Positions 1 to 11,200 of a DNA stretch of 64,000 bases are shown piece by piece. The DNA is taken from NCBI GenBank assembly GCA_002749535.1, contig MZZL01000387.1, positions 368,845-432,844 of the forward strand, read 5' to 3'. Origin of the DNA: Apophysomyces variabilis (lineage: Eukaryota; Mucoromycota; Mucoromycetes; Mucorales; Mucoraceae). Each line of letters begins with the position of its first letter. The first letter of the stretch is position 1. Below the pieces are notes generated by a model. It was not told the DNA's origin. It ran no database searches and saw only the letters and a list, made by a program, of their open reading frames with translations. Both the position numbers and the translations under genes were made by a program.

Positions 1-1030
1 GTACTTTTTTTTTGCGTTCCTTTGAGACGACGCCCCGCTCGAACAAAATGGCAGTAAACAAGTGACGTAATCGCAAGCAAGCCATTGGGGGGAACTTTGA
101 GTTCGGCCTGTTTACGCGCACAACATTGGTGCACGCCAATTCTGTAATATATTTGTTTTTCCGCCAGGATCGTCACTTCATCCAGCCTTCTGGTTTGGGA
201 TCTATATCATCCCAACACTAAATTTTAACCCTTTGGAAACGATTCTGTTTCTGGAGTGAACTACAACAGAATCCGCTAAACCATCGGTGTTGCCGGGAAT
301 AAAGGAAAGCACTAGATTCTGCCGTTGCTACGCATTAATATAAAAGTGGTGTCATTGGCCAATATCCCAACCTGAACGTTTTCTTTCTATGCACTGCACT
401 TTAATAGTATGCCAAATTCTGATTATCTGATATTTACAGTTTAAAGTGGGCGCTGAACACAGAAAACTAGGTGCCACTTTTGGTATGACACAGAGTTCTA
501 AAAGCCTCATTTCCCAAGATTACCATCTTTTCCTTAGCTACACGATACAATGTCATCATATAGTTCATCGGCGTGTGAGTGCTGACGCTTTTTCCTGCTT
601 TAGTCTGCCCTTTTAGTATCCTTGCACCTTGCTAATCAATGTGAATTCTGTTCCAATGGACGAAAGCTCGTTCTGCAACATAGTACAGCCATTGCGTGTC
701 TCCATAACTGGTAGTAATCATGCTTTCCTTTTGAATGATGCTGTGTGACAACCTTTATGCGTCACGCATTGAAGTTGTTGCATGAGGTTATCATACATAC
801 AAAAAAAGAAAAAGGTCAATTTGTGCAAAAAAAGTAAAAAAAAAAGGTCCAATTTTAAAGGAGGCCATTCATTTCTGCAGAAGTGAACAGCATTCAACTG
901 CAAATGGTAGGAATATCATTTTTACTAATATGCACAAAAGTCATATTTTTTTTGGGATATGATTATTATCTGCCGCGTGTCTCCTGTAAAACTCAAGTCC
1001 AAAGCGTTCATCGAACGAAAGGTCACCAAC
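1..1030. other. intergenic, no gene seen
   Basis: No open frame here shows a recognisable motif or a plausible chain of spliced exons. It is downstream of the FAR-17a/AIG1-like gene, which is read away from the right. Short A/T runs occur near 5-12 and 836-847, the latter probably 3' flank. A gene beyond the left edge could extend in, but I see no sign of it. Confidence 0.5.
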
Positions 1031-1753
1031 TTAAACGATCTTTGCCTTTGGTTTGGGATGCAATCGAGCATGAACCATGGCAGCTGTCAAAAATTCCTGT
1101 TATGTTTAACATGCCCAGTCCTCTTCTTTGTTGTTTGTCTCTTTCACTTTTACCTGATTCGTAAATGATCCAACTTAATGTGCCACAGGATCCGTAAAAC
1201 GCCAGACGGCTTAATGTGGTAAAATCGTTCAAGAAGGGATAGGGCCAGTAACCATTTCGACTATAACAGAACCAGGACCAAAGATAGTAAAACGCCGTGA
1301 ATCCATAGATGGCAACCACATGGCGAACTGATCGCTTAAATTCTACGTTGAACACCAAAAAATCGAGCCATAGAATCACAGCCGGATTCAGATGGAGGGC
1401 GCAGTCGACATACATCGGGATAGGAGGGACATCCTTTGGCGTTAACAAATGCGGATCCATCAAGAACATAATCCAGTAAACCAGACTGATCATGCCTTCC
1501 ATCTAGCCTTTGGATTAGTATATCTTCTTCTTCTGGATTTTAGAAAGATATTCTTGTTATGTACCGGTCCAGCCAAGTGTAGGATGACCTCGTATGTCAC
1601 TGACCAAAAAAAAAATAGATTAGAATCCGTCCAATTCATTGGTCAAGGGGGGCAAAGGGCGTTGGAAGGTTCGTGCAAGGAAAGGGGGTTGGGAAGGAGT
1701 TTGCGGCAACAAGGGAACCATAAGGGGATGGAGGGCAAAAGGGAGAAGAATCC

Positions 1754-1784
<31 letters not shown>

Positions 1785-2127
1785 AAAAAAAAAGCGTATT
1801 GTTATCGTATTAACTTTGTTTCGCTCTTTACCTGGTAAAATGCCGGGTATGATAAAGCGTAACAGTCTCAAAAAGAAGGCCAAGGTAGCCGTAGTCAGAC
1901 CCATGATGGTAAGGTACTGCAGACCGAGGAAGAACATCATTTAAGCCCAAAAAAGCGTCTTATCAACAGCCTATGATGTGATTTACCTGAAAGTGGCCAC
2001 CAAAACCAACAGCATATGGATTTTCATATACAAAGTTGACGCAATAGAGGGCATATAGATTAGAGGCGAATCCTACGGTATTGAGAAGCACGCTTGTTGG
2101 GTGCGAATAGTGATTCTGTTGGACCAT
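1031..2127 (-). CDS. FAR-17a/AIG1-like membrane protein (probable lipid hydrolase)
   Basis: Five exons: 2127-1987, 1916-1832, 1599-1565, 1502-1154, 1083-1031. All junctions are GT-AG and phases agree, giving 220 residues. Family knowledge: AIG1/ADTRP proteins are multi-pass membrane hydrolases of fatty-acid esters of hydroxy fatty acids, using a Thr and a His. Here the matching residues would be Thr50 (in GHFQYLTIMG, formed across intron 1) and His124 (in CALHLNP). Several hydrophobic segments and the block FYYLWSWFCY with NGYWPYPFL fit the family and its usual length. The last exon supplies a short basic tail ending in KAKIV. The start is the first ATG of the frame. Intron 2 holds a long GA repeat. 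Substrate and organelle (ER likely) are inferred. The family call is firm and the exact ends fairly so. Confidence 0.82.
1754..1780. repeat. (GA)n microsatellite in intron
   Basis: An uninterrupted GA dinucleotide run seen directly in the sequence, inside intron 2 of the AIG1-like gene and followed by an A-rich stretch. It should be length-polymorphic between strains and has no coding role. Confidence 0.9.
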
Positions 2128-4904
2128 CGTCTAAAAAAGGGGATAAAGGAAGACAAACGGGAAAGAAAAGAGTTCGATGCTGATTGGGGCGGAAGAGATA
2201 ATGTACGCCTCTCTTTTCGTTGTTCCTTCCTTCTTCTCTGTCCCCTTGTTCATCGTCACGGGCCCATGCTTTTTTACCCTTATTCTACCTTTCATTAGAA
2301 AACTTGTTATCCTTGAGACCCAAAGGCTACATGAAGCTATCCAATTATCCCCCAATCTCTCTCACATCTCATATCTCTTAATGAAGGATGAAAAAAGGGA
2401 GTAACGTCCGAGGGCAATAGGAAGTAACCCTCTCTAGGTCATGTCATTCCTCGTCCTCAAATGACAGATACCGGGCTTTCATTTTGTATATCAAACCTAG
2501 ATTGTTAAAGACTAACTAGAACTTTGAATTGACTGGTCAGATGTACCCCTTTTCTGAAATGAAAAAGAAAGGGTTGGAAAAACTCGGCAAAAGAGCGGTG
2601 CTTCAACGGACTTTTAAATGTATCAAAAACCATATTGCCATAAAGCACGGTTTTTCCTCCTTATAGTCATCATTCAATACAAAGCATACCGACAAGCTCC
2701 CTCAGATAATCTGTATTCGAGTCAACTGTTTGATCTTTACACTTCAGAGAGATGGTATGATGCGGTGTATGTATATGAAAATAGCTGCAAGTGAGCCATT
2801 ATGGCTCATCTACGTTGGGCACCTTCAAAGATCTCCTATTTCACGATCGCCCGTATGACCACATTAGGTCATCAGTCCCAGTGACAAGGGAGGGGCCTTT
2901 CACTAAGGTACGGTCACATTTAGTTGCGTCCTTATATAATGTATCAAACTGCTATGAATACTTCGCATGCATAATCGTTATGACACATATAGTGACAAGC
3001 ACTACTAAAGATAGTGTCAAAACTCTTTTCAAATACGTTGAGTGGAGTATGGAATGAAAATTATCATATTAAGTACGCTAGTTGTCCAAGTTCTTAAGCA
3101 AGTGTTGTTACGGATCTTGAATCACGGTGAGCTCTATCAGTTCATGGGTAAAATTGAAGGCATAGATGGATCATAGGTCTTGAAACCTTTGAAAAAATCC
3201 GTAGGTAGCTTTCTCGTACTTCTCATGCAGAGACGCGCTTGCTTTGCGTTTCATCTATTCAGTCAGTACAATAGTTTCTAGTTGAGCCTGTTCTTACTGC
3301 ATCTAACAGACACCGGTAGAATAAAACCGACAACGCAATGGTAATGAAAATTTCAGAGGGGGGCACAAAGGGTGCGCTTCTGTAATATTGAAGACCATCA
3401 CTGGGGTCATTGAACTAGGGTGTACAAAGCATAACAAGCCATATTCCACATGCTAAGCAGAGCACAGCGTAATTCGCAAACCCTTTGGAGCATTCCAAGC
3501 AAGCAAAACTACGACAGAAATACCAAGAATGATAATACTCTCACGTCAAGAACATTAATTAGCTTTGTAGAACTGATAGGGACATCATACTAAACGGACA
3601 TCGGCAATAATAGACAGGGAAAGGAGACGAACAAGTTATATCGCAAACATGTGGTATTTTATTTACGTTAACGTGAAGATCGTTGCTTTTCTAACCTTAT
3701 TCCTTTTCGTCGTCTTCCTATGGACTTTTGCGCGGGCCACTATATATAACGTATATTTCGGTGTCATTAATAAGAATACTATCGACCCACCTTCGCTGTT
3801 GCTTGGTGCTGGTACGCAAGGAGGGATGGTAATCCCTGGCTCGTCTATCGAAGCAAGGAAGCCAAGGCGCTCCATCTCGCGTTCACCTAATGCAGATTGA
3901 TCCGGCTATATCATCGTTCAACGGCTCTCTGCGGTGATAGCGATTAGCGTACATTAAGTTGAATCATATCCATCACATACCCTTGTTAACAAAAACTTCA
4001 ACAACTCTATTACTTTTGAAAATTCCCTCTCATCGTTGGAAATTTCAAATTCTAGGGTCTGTCTAACGCGACACATATATCCGGCAGGGACTTCCAAGAA
4101 GCATACCTGTACTTTGTTTCCTATGAAATCATAAGTAGCATGAGTCTAACCACAAGTCCATTACCCCTGAATACATAGCCAACGAGCAAAAGTTCACGAG
4201 CGATGTTGGTGCAGCTACTCATACGGTCCAGATCATGTAGCATCATATCTTTGAGGATCTTTGGAACTTTAAGATCTCTCTCGTATATGAATTTTGAAGC
4301 TGCGGGCGAAATTGCTCGACTAGCCTCTCCGCAGGCCAATTTAAACTCTTTGAAGCAAATAATGAGATCGCATCTCCGCCCATACTTCTGTCTCTGACCC
4401 TGCAAAGAAATTCCTTTGTTCTTTCGACTTGCGGTGCCTTGACAACGTAATTCACCTCTTTCAGTAACATGGCTTTCTGCGTCCTCTAAGGTAGATACCC
4501 TATACCGTCGGCATAATAAGAAAACATGTTGAACAAACTATGCGTCCATGCATTAGGGTACCATAAAACAGAAGGCTCTTATTATGCTATCTCGCGCAAA
4601 CATTCCTGGTAAAAATATAATGCTTGCTCTATTGCCGTATTTATGCAAAACCATCAAATCAGTGTCGCCTTCTTCTCCTCTCCTTTCTAACTGCAGAGAG
4701 TCCTTTGCGGCTTTTCAATTGCATCTCTGATGGCGATAACGCCTAATGCGTTCACGATGACGCGTAACCGGCATAGGAAGAGAAAAAAGGAAAGAAAGGG
4801 GCCCCGATATGGAGGAAAGATGCGGCTGTTCAAAAAATGATTTGAACCTACTTGAAACGCCGCAATTCTGTTTTGATTCATTTCGCCGACTGCAACATTT
4901 CCTT
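2128..4904. other. gene-poor stretch with coding relics
   Basis: I found no intact gene. On the minus strand around 3780-3897 a short frame looks coding (SALGEREMERLGFLASIDEP) and is preceded by a possible acceptor, but no partner exons were found. Another decayed frame lies at 4121-4470 and is listed separately. The rest shows no motif. The stretch also contains the promoter of the AIG1-like gene next to 2127. Confidence 0.4.
4121..4470 (-). pseudogene. decayed ORF of a repeated Mucoromycota-type hypothetical
   Basis: Two overlapping minus-strand frames, 4405-4121 and 4470-4243, look like pieces of one protein separated by a frameshift. The piece with KYGRRCDLIICFKEFKLACG resembles, from memory of the style only, uncharacterised proteins that occur in many copies in Mucorales genomes next to transposons (a 'GRRCDL...E...GE' block and a downstream 'LL..GY.F.GNGL' block). 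No intact start, stop or splice pattern restores it. I read it as a relic. It could instead be exons of a divergent gene. Confidence 0.3.
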
Positions 4905-5078
4905 ATGGCACTGCCTAATCTTTGGAAAATCTATTCCTCATTTCGCACACCAGAAGAAGAACGCCAGTTCTCGCGTTCAGCTTTCTTCAAGTTCAGTGGT
5001 TATATTCTTTCCTGCATTGTCATGGCAGCATTGGCTTCGCGCTACAGCAACAAGACCAAGATGTTGGGATCAGCATGA
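4905..5078 (+). CDS. possible small single-pass membrane protein, 57 aa
   Basis: A short frame starting at ATG 4905 encodes 57 residues: a basic/aromatic N terminus (MALPNLWKIY), an acidic patch (TPEEERQF), then a 20-residue hydrophobic segment around FSGYILSCIVMAALAS and a short basic tail (SNKTKML). This size and layout are typical of small mitochondrial or ER membrane subunits, but I do not recognise the family. The frame stays open upstream to 4809, so a longer start or a 5' exon is possible. It converges on the Anp1-like gene. It may be chance. Confidence 0.35.
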   Translation: MALPNLWKIYSSFRTPEEERQFSRSAFFKFSGYILSCIVMAALASRYSNKTKMLGSA

Positions 5079-5351
5079 CACGATAGCCCTTTTTATTCCC
5101 CTTTTCCTTCTTTTTCTTAGATGAACTCCTGCCATATAAACACGCACAGACATACCACGCAAGAAAAGGGGTTTTTGTTTTTCTTTTTTTTTTGTCTTTA
5201 TCCTATTTGTACACAATATGAAAGAAAATAAAAGTTCATTTTTTAGCTAATAATAAATAAAAATTGGCCAGATACGAAGAAAGCAAGTAAACGAAGAGAA
5301 TGATAAAGCGATGCACTTATTTTTGGCTTTTGCAAGAAGAAAGAGAGAGGC

Positions 5352-6502
5352 TTATTCGAAAGCAAAAATGCGATAGGCAGGGATGCCGTAAACAGAGAAT
5401 CCCATGGCTTTGGCCATTTTGGCGAATCCTTCTGTGTCCAATTGGTGTTTATAAACAAAGGATGGAAAGTTGGCGCCTTCACGATGGACATGGGCCTTGA
5501 CTAAAGTAAATGTTCCCCCGACAGCATCCAGTGGAACCTTGTATTCCTTTCCAAGATGGGTTGGCATATCAACCATCTAACAGAAAGAACAGAGTTAATT
5601 TTTTTTAGTTTGGTTACTAAGATTAGCCAAGAAAAATTAGTTGTCGCTTACCAACTGGCGATCCTCCGCTAATTTAAAATGATGTTTCATGGTTAGTCTC
5701 ATTAAGAAGAAAGAAAAGAAAAAAAGTTTGAGAAGCCCTTACCATCTAACCACACGATTTGTGGATCCACTTCCAACTGTTTTCTCAAAGAGTCGTCGGT
5801 TTCTTGCCAATTATTTCGGTCATAAGCCCAAAAAACGTCCGGGTCTCGATCAAGAAGACAGTTTGGTACGACCACGTCGGCGTCGATCTTTGTTAAATCC
5901 TCAAAAATAGTCGGAGGGTACCAACTCAGGTTCGGGTCGATCCAAGCAATCCAGCGATTGTCATGGTCCTGAAGTGCCGCCGTCAACAAAAAGTTTCGCG
6001 CCCGTGCTAGCATCGACCGTCGTTGAACAAGTGAGTCATAGTTGCCATTGTCCTTGTTCACATGGAAATCATGTTGAAACACGCGAATAGTATGGAAACG
6101 TTTCAACCACTGATATTGGTATTTCTGCGCCAGTTGCTCCACCTGAAGTTGCGTACCTTCGTCCTGACTGGGCAAGAGCAGCCCGATACTTATCAGATGA
6201 TTTGGATAGGTTGTTTGATCGAGCAGCTCAAAATAACGATCCAAATGAGTCGGATCGAGAACAGGGGTCAAGACCAGAATCCGTTCACCCCGTGCTTTTG
6301 CTTGATTGGTTGCATCCAGGTCATTCAAGTTTAGGTATCGATATTCGCTGATCGGTGCAGGTTCGACTGATCGACCGAAGTGGCTGCACTGCAACCTCCG
6401 GATTGGCAGATGAAGGTATACGAAAACGCATGCAATAAGCAGTAATGCGCTCAGGATAATCAATCGTCGATTACCACGAACGCTACTAATGCCTGCCGAC
6501 AT
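5352..6502 (-). CDS. Anp1/Mnn9/Van1-family mannosyltransferase-like protein
   Basis: Three exons: 6502-5743, 5668-5652 (only 17 nt), 5576-5352; 333 residues. It is a type II Golgi protein: short cytosolic tail, one membrane anchor (LIILSALLLIACVFVYLHL), then the catalytic domain. Family marks include ILVLTPVLDPTHLDRYFELL near the domain start, RRSMLARARNFLL, and the C-terminal block VGGTFTLVKAHVHREGANFP followed by TEGFAKMAKAMGF. In yeast these subunits extend N-linked mannan. The usual DxD metal-binding site (as in W-L-D-A-D) reads WIDPNL here, so its second acid is lost, although DADVV follows further on. The frame is open 42 codons further upstream but encodes only low-complexity Phe/Leu/Ser from a pyrimidine tract, so I start at 6502. 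Confidence 0.82.
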
Positions 6503-6928
6503 GAGCTTAGCAATAAATACAAATAGGAAAAAAGAAAGAAGAAGAAGAAGGGAAAAAAAGAAGAAGAGAGAAAAAGATAGAACGAAAGAAGAAAACAACA
6601 ACAAAAAAGAGGAGATGAGGTAACGCAAACCATTTCATCCGAGCTGAGTTTTTAAGCCCAAAATAACATTTGGAGGGTGTAGATCCTTTTTGTCATCCAT
6701 CCTCATCCATCGTCTCATAATATTTGGGGCTTTTTCCTCTTTAACCTTATCCTGATTGAGTAACTAACCACAACAATATTATATATAACAAGGGATGTTT
6801 TTCCGTATTTTTTATGTACAATACATGGATAAATGTATATAAGAGAGGTGTGTGTGTCTGTATATATGATATGTATGAGTGGTGTATAAACATTCGTTCG
6901 CCAAACAAACAAAAGAAAAAGGCATGGC
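6503..6928. other. intergenic with pyrimidine/purine leader
   Basis: Between the Anp1-like start and the SWIRM gene end. Bases 6520-6612 are almost pure purine on the plus strand (pyrimidine in the Anp1 sense), a common 5' leader feature in this window. A TG/TA-rich patch lies near 6836-6880. No gene. Confidence 0.5.
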
Positions 6929-7694
6929 TCATTTGGGCCCGAGCCAACCAAGGCGGTTGAAAACGCTCCAAAGTAAGCTAACCTTGTTTACATCAATGCG
7001 GCATAGCTTTTGGGCATCCGATTTACGAAACGCTCGACGTGCCTTTGCTGATTCTTGAGCAGCGAGTACCAATGTACGTTTGCATTTTAGATATTGCTCA
7101 GGTGTGAGTCGTAAGGTTGACGCAATGCTGATTTCGGAGGGGTGCAATTTATTATAGTAAGGGAATGATTGGATCGCCAATGGAGACCCTAAAAATCAAA
7201 TCAAATCAAACGACAAAAGAAAAGAGAGAAAAAGGTTGAATAACCGGCAAAACTTGAAAGCATTTGTTTTCTTCTATTGCTGTTTTACCTTTCCATACGA
7301 TGCGGACGCCTGGTCTATTTTCAAACACTTGAACGGATGGCACCCACGCTTTATCAAACACGAGGGCATCATCTACAGTAACATCCACCTGATCATACGC
7401 AGCAGCTGCAGTTGTTTTGGCTTTCTTTGTTGTTGCGGCGATCTCTGTCTTTTCGGTACGAGTACGAATAAAAAAGTTCATGGTAAATGCTCCCGGCGTG
7501 GCGGGTGGATAGGATCGATGTGGCACGGTTTTCCTTCTCCGATGTGATCGAACCATGGCGCGAGGATATCTCAATTCGTTGTAACGGATTGAAAAATCAG
7601 AGCTACTAGTACCACTACTACAGCTGTCAAAAGACGGTGATCTTTTTGCTTGAAGTTTAGGTGTGACAGGAGGAGACAAAGGGTTTTGAAACAT
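6929..7694 (-). CDS. SWIRM-domain protein (Fun19/Laf-like)
   Basis: Two exons, 7694-7289 and 7188-6929, giving 221 residues. The C-terminal half is a SWIRM domain. The spliced sequence runs WKGSPLAIQSFPYYNKLHP, then STLRLTPEQYLKCKRTLVL, and ends with AQKLCRIDVNKVSLLW and FNRLGWL, a near-complete match to the SWIRM pattern of the small fungal Fun19-type proteins. SWIRM folds bind DNA or histone tails within chromatin complexes; the Fun19 family is linked to histone deacetylase complexes. The N-terminal half is Ser/Pro/basic and looks disordered (SFDSCSSGTSSSDF, RSHRRRK). The intron joins WKG to SPL exactly inside the domain, which supports the model. The start is the first ATG, preceded by a purine-rich leader. 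Confidence 0.85.
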
Positions 7695-8226
7695 CTTGGG
7701 CAGAATACAAGGGGAAAAAAAAAGGCAAAATTAAAGTAAGAGAGAAAGAAAAGAAAGAAAGAGAAAAAGAAGCGCTTCCTTGATAAAGCCTATAAATGGT
7801 GTGACGTGAAAGTTGGAGACTTAACAATCAAACCCCAAATTGGAATTATTCATGGTAACAAAGAAGTCCCCAAGGCAACTTGCTGGGCATCTCAGGAACA
7901 AACAACGTATCGGGATCATCCCAATTCAACTGTCGGAGCCCATTGTCGTTCTGGAATGTCTAGAATGGGCACCAAGCGATCTCCGAGCTCCCCGACCCTA
8001 ATCTATTCAATTAGATTACTTAGTTTGTAAACTTTTTTTTTTACTTTGATTCGCTTTGCTAACGTCGATCCTATGACAAAAAATCGGCTACTCCTATTTT
8101 ACTTGGGCTCAATGGCATCACAAGGAAGAAAATAGTTTTAATACATACAACAAGATAATGGACCAGCCAAAAAAGAAAGAAAAAAGAAAAATAGAATTAA
8201 CATCAAACTATGCATCTTTTTCTTTT
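7695..8226. other. intergenic, promoter of SWIRM gene and 3' flank of the RasGEF gene
   Basis: Purine-rich leader at 7739-7771, then about 450 bases with no recognisable coding signal. A 74-codon plus-strand frame at 7806 has no family features and I treat it as chance. Confidence 0.45.
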
Positions 8227-11200
8227 TCAGTCTGCATGGTTTTCTTCCTCGGGTTCTTTCAATAATTCATCCTGCGCCGTAACCTCCTCTCCTTCAACAT
8301 CAAATAGGTAATGGTAATTCAATACTAGATACTTGACAATGTTTTGATGATGGCCTAGATTCGTCATCGTCGTAGCAAAAGAGGCTGGACCGGGTGCAGG
8401 CTGCAGCAGAGTCGGTCCAAACACAATCGCTAAATTAGTGGCATACATGTGATTCGTTGCTTCATAATCTGTAACGCTAAAAAATCAAATATTACAATTA
8501 CTCTAAATTCAAGTGGCTAATAAATAAAGAAAAAAAAAAGGGCATCACTTACATCACAAAATGTTCGATTAGTCTTTTTAACAGGGTATGGTTGGGTTGG
8601 GGCAATTTCTTGAGTACTTTCTTAATCAGATAGACACGCTCATCGTGATCCTCCGATGCTTATTTTAAATGTCCGGTAAGATAATAATTCTCATACTGAT
8701 TCAGTTTGTGTTTACCTGATGCTGTAATAAATTCGTCATACAATGCATAAGTTAATAATGGTTCTGGAAGTTCACGTAGGAATTGCTTAAGTGCATCAGC
8801 AATCACGTTGATATCGGCCCAATTGGGTTGGCTCAAGTCCACCATGGTGGCATTCTTGTTGAATTCTGACTTAAGCTGATTCACCACCGAACCTGTACCG
8901 GCTACTCGATAAATCCCCACCTCTTCAAGCCCTCGTTTTTCAATCTCATCGATGCATTTCTCCACCACCAATGGAATCTTCCCGTCACTCATCAGGACGC
9001 TGAGTTCTACCCCATACACAGAAGATCGCGCACTGTTCTTTTTTCTAGCGGTCTGATCTACTAATATCTCTTCACCAAATGCCTCAGATGCAAGTGCGCT
9101 TTGGCGCTTTGCAGCCCCTTCACGTGCAGAATTGTTGATCTGTTGCATCCAATCGCACATGTCGTCTCTATTTGTTGCTTGGAAAAGATACTGACCACCT
9201 TCCTCTGTCACAAGACGAAAAACGTAATCCCGTTTTGTATAGGTACTTGCGACAGATGTAGTTGAATGAATCAAATTGATTACCGTAGAAGCCTTCGTAG
9301 TAATAAACGAAACGACATTGGGATCTGGTAGGGTGTGTGAACGGAGGCCTCGTAAGAATGAGTTCAGTTTCGGTAGTACATGATGCTGTTGCTGGCTCCG
9401 TCTTTCCTGCTTCTCCACATAACGGGCTTGCTCCAACTGCCGTTTCTGTAAACGATGTTGCAAATCTCGCAGTTCTCTGTCGATCCTATCCCGCTCTTTG
9501 ATATCACGCTTCAATCTATCCAGCTGTTCCGCTACCAGCCTGCCAAATACCGCTGACCGTGTGTAACTTTTAGTCGAGCTGCGCCCGATCACGTTAGACC
9601 GGTTTTCGCGGCTCGCCAAATCTTTGAAATCCCTCCACGTTGGCTTGGCAGGGTTCGGTGCCACAACAAATAGAAGATAAGGCCCGTCCTCATTGGTCTC
9701 GTCAAGATCAATCTGTGCATTCATTACAAGCTGCAGGAAATGGAAGATATAGCGTCGCTTGTCAAAATTGATCATGTCAGGCTTTAGACCATAACTGTCA
9801 GGCACCGTCACACAAAGCTCTAGCATTCGTTCAAAGATCCATCCGAGACTTGGTACCAAGACCGTCCTACTGTCCCTGAATTTTGGCAATTTTTCCAGGT
9901 CGCAAAGTAACGATTCAAGTGTGTCAATATGCGCGTTTGCTGATTGTTTGGTGACTTCCTGCCAGGCTTTTGAAAACAGACGCACCTCAGGGCTGATTAA
10001 TGCACTGGCAATGGCATATTCAACAAACCCAGGCACTCTCTTGCTATCCTTGACATCTTTCAATTCTGGGAATAGTACCATCATCTCAGATGACGACTTA
10101 GCTGCAAGCATCACCTCCAGAAATTTTTCGATCCTATGGACGCGGGTTCTAAAATCGATACCTGGCGATGCAATTTCATTGATCACCCAGCTCCGAATAA
10201 TAAAATGCATGCAGTACAAGTATTGTATCGAACTGGGGAACGCAAGTAATAGATCATCCGCTGAAAACGCCGACGGACAAACCACAGAACGCCGTGCTCC
10301 CTCAATCGCTGTAAAAACATCTGACACAATTACATCATCTGCTGGAATGTGGTAAGTGGTCTGCTGAGCAGATGGTGCATCTATCACGGGTGACAAAGCC
10401 GAAGAGATAGCAGAGGTCTGCGATGGTTTCCGCGCCGGAAGCCATGCATATAGGTCACTTGACTGTGCCTCAAAGATGTCAAATGTCTGTATCCAATCCT
10501 GCAAGGTTACTGATGCAAATAACTGCCGGACGGACCTATCCGCTTGTTGCAGCAGGCTATGCACATTAGCCCGATCGATCAAACTCGCTTGCATGCTATC
10601 TCCCGCAGGCGTTGTCAATGATAGTGTAATAGCCTGTCCACAGCCAATTTGCACATGTGGGGTGAAACTCTGCATACCGCCCGTCAATTGTCTGTAAAGC
10701 TCTTCCACGCCCCGACTGCCCACTGCATCGTATTCGATGGCATTCAGATCGTAACAGGGCGATAAGGATTTTCGTATGAACTGAGACCTCAGTTCTAGCA
10801 TACGCTTTTCGACTGATGAAGCAAGCTCCAATGCTTCGTCACTCTCATTCTTTGCTTGTAATGGCACTCTCCATCCATCTAATGCCTCCTGTGCACTCTT
10901 CAGGAACCGCCCCACATGCCGATGGATTTCTATCTCATCCACAAAATCGTAAAAATGTTCATCAATCCAGTATCGCAGAATGTTAAGTATTCGAAGCTGA
11001 ATAGAAGCAACCTTTTTCCAATCACACTGAACCGCTTCATCTTGTCGCGCAAAAACGGATTCCAGTGTACTCATTTTTTGCATTCTTGAGATCTGTCCCG
11101 CCAATTTCGCGTCCACGAATCTCTCGCGAAACAGGTCCAGCAGCTGTGCACATGAGCAAAATGCTCGATAGCTTACAAAGAATACGTTGAGGTATTCTTC

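Noticed and set aside
6503..6628. N-terminal extension of the Anp1-like protein from 6628
   Set aside because: It encodes almost only Phe, Leu and Ser from a pyrimidine-rich leader, and ATG 6502 directly precedes a normal cytosolic tail and membrane anchor.
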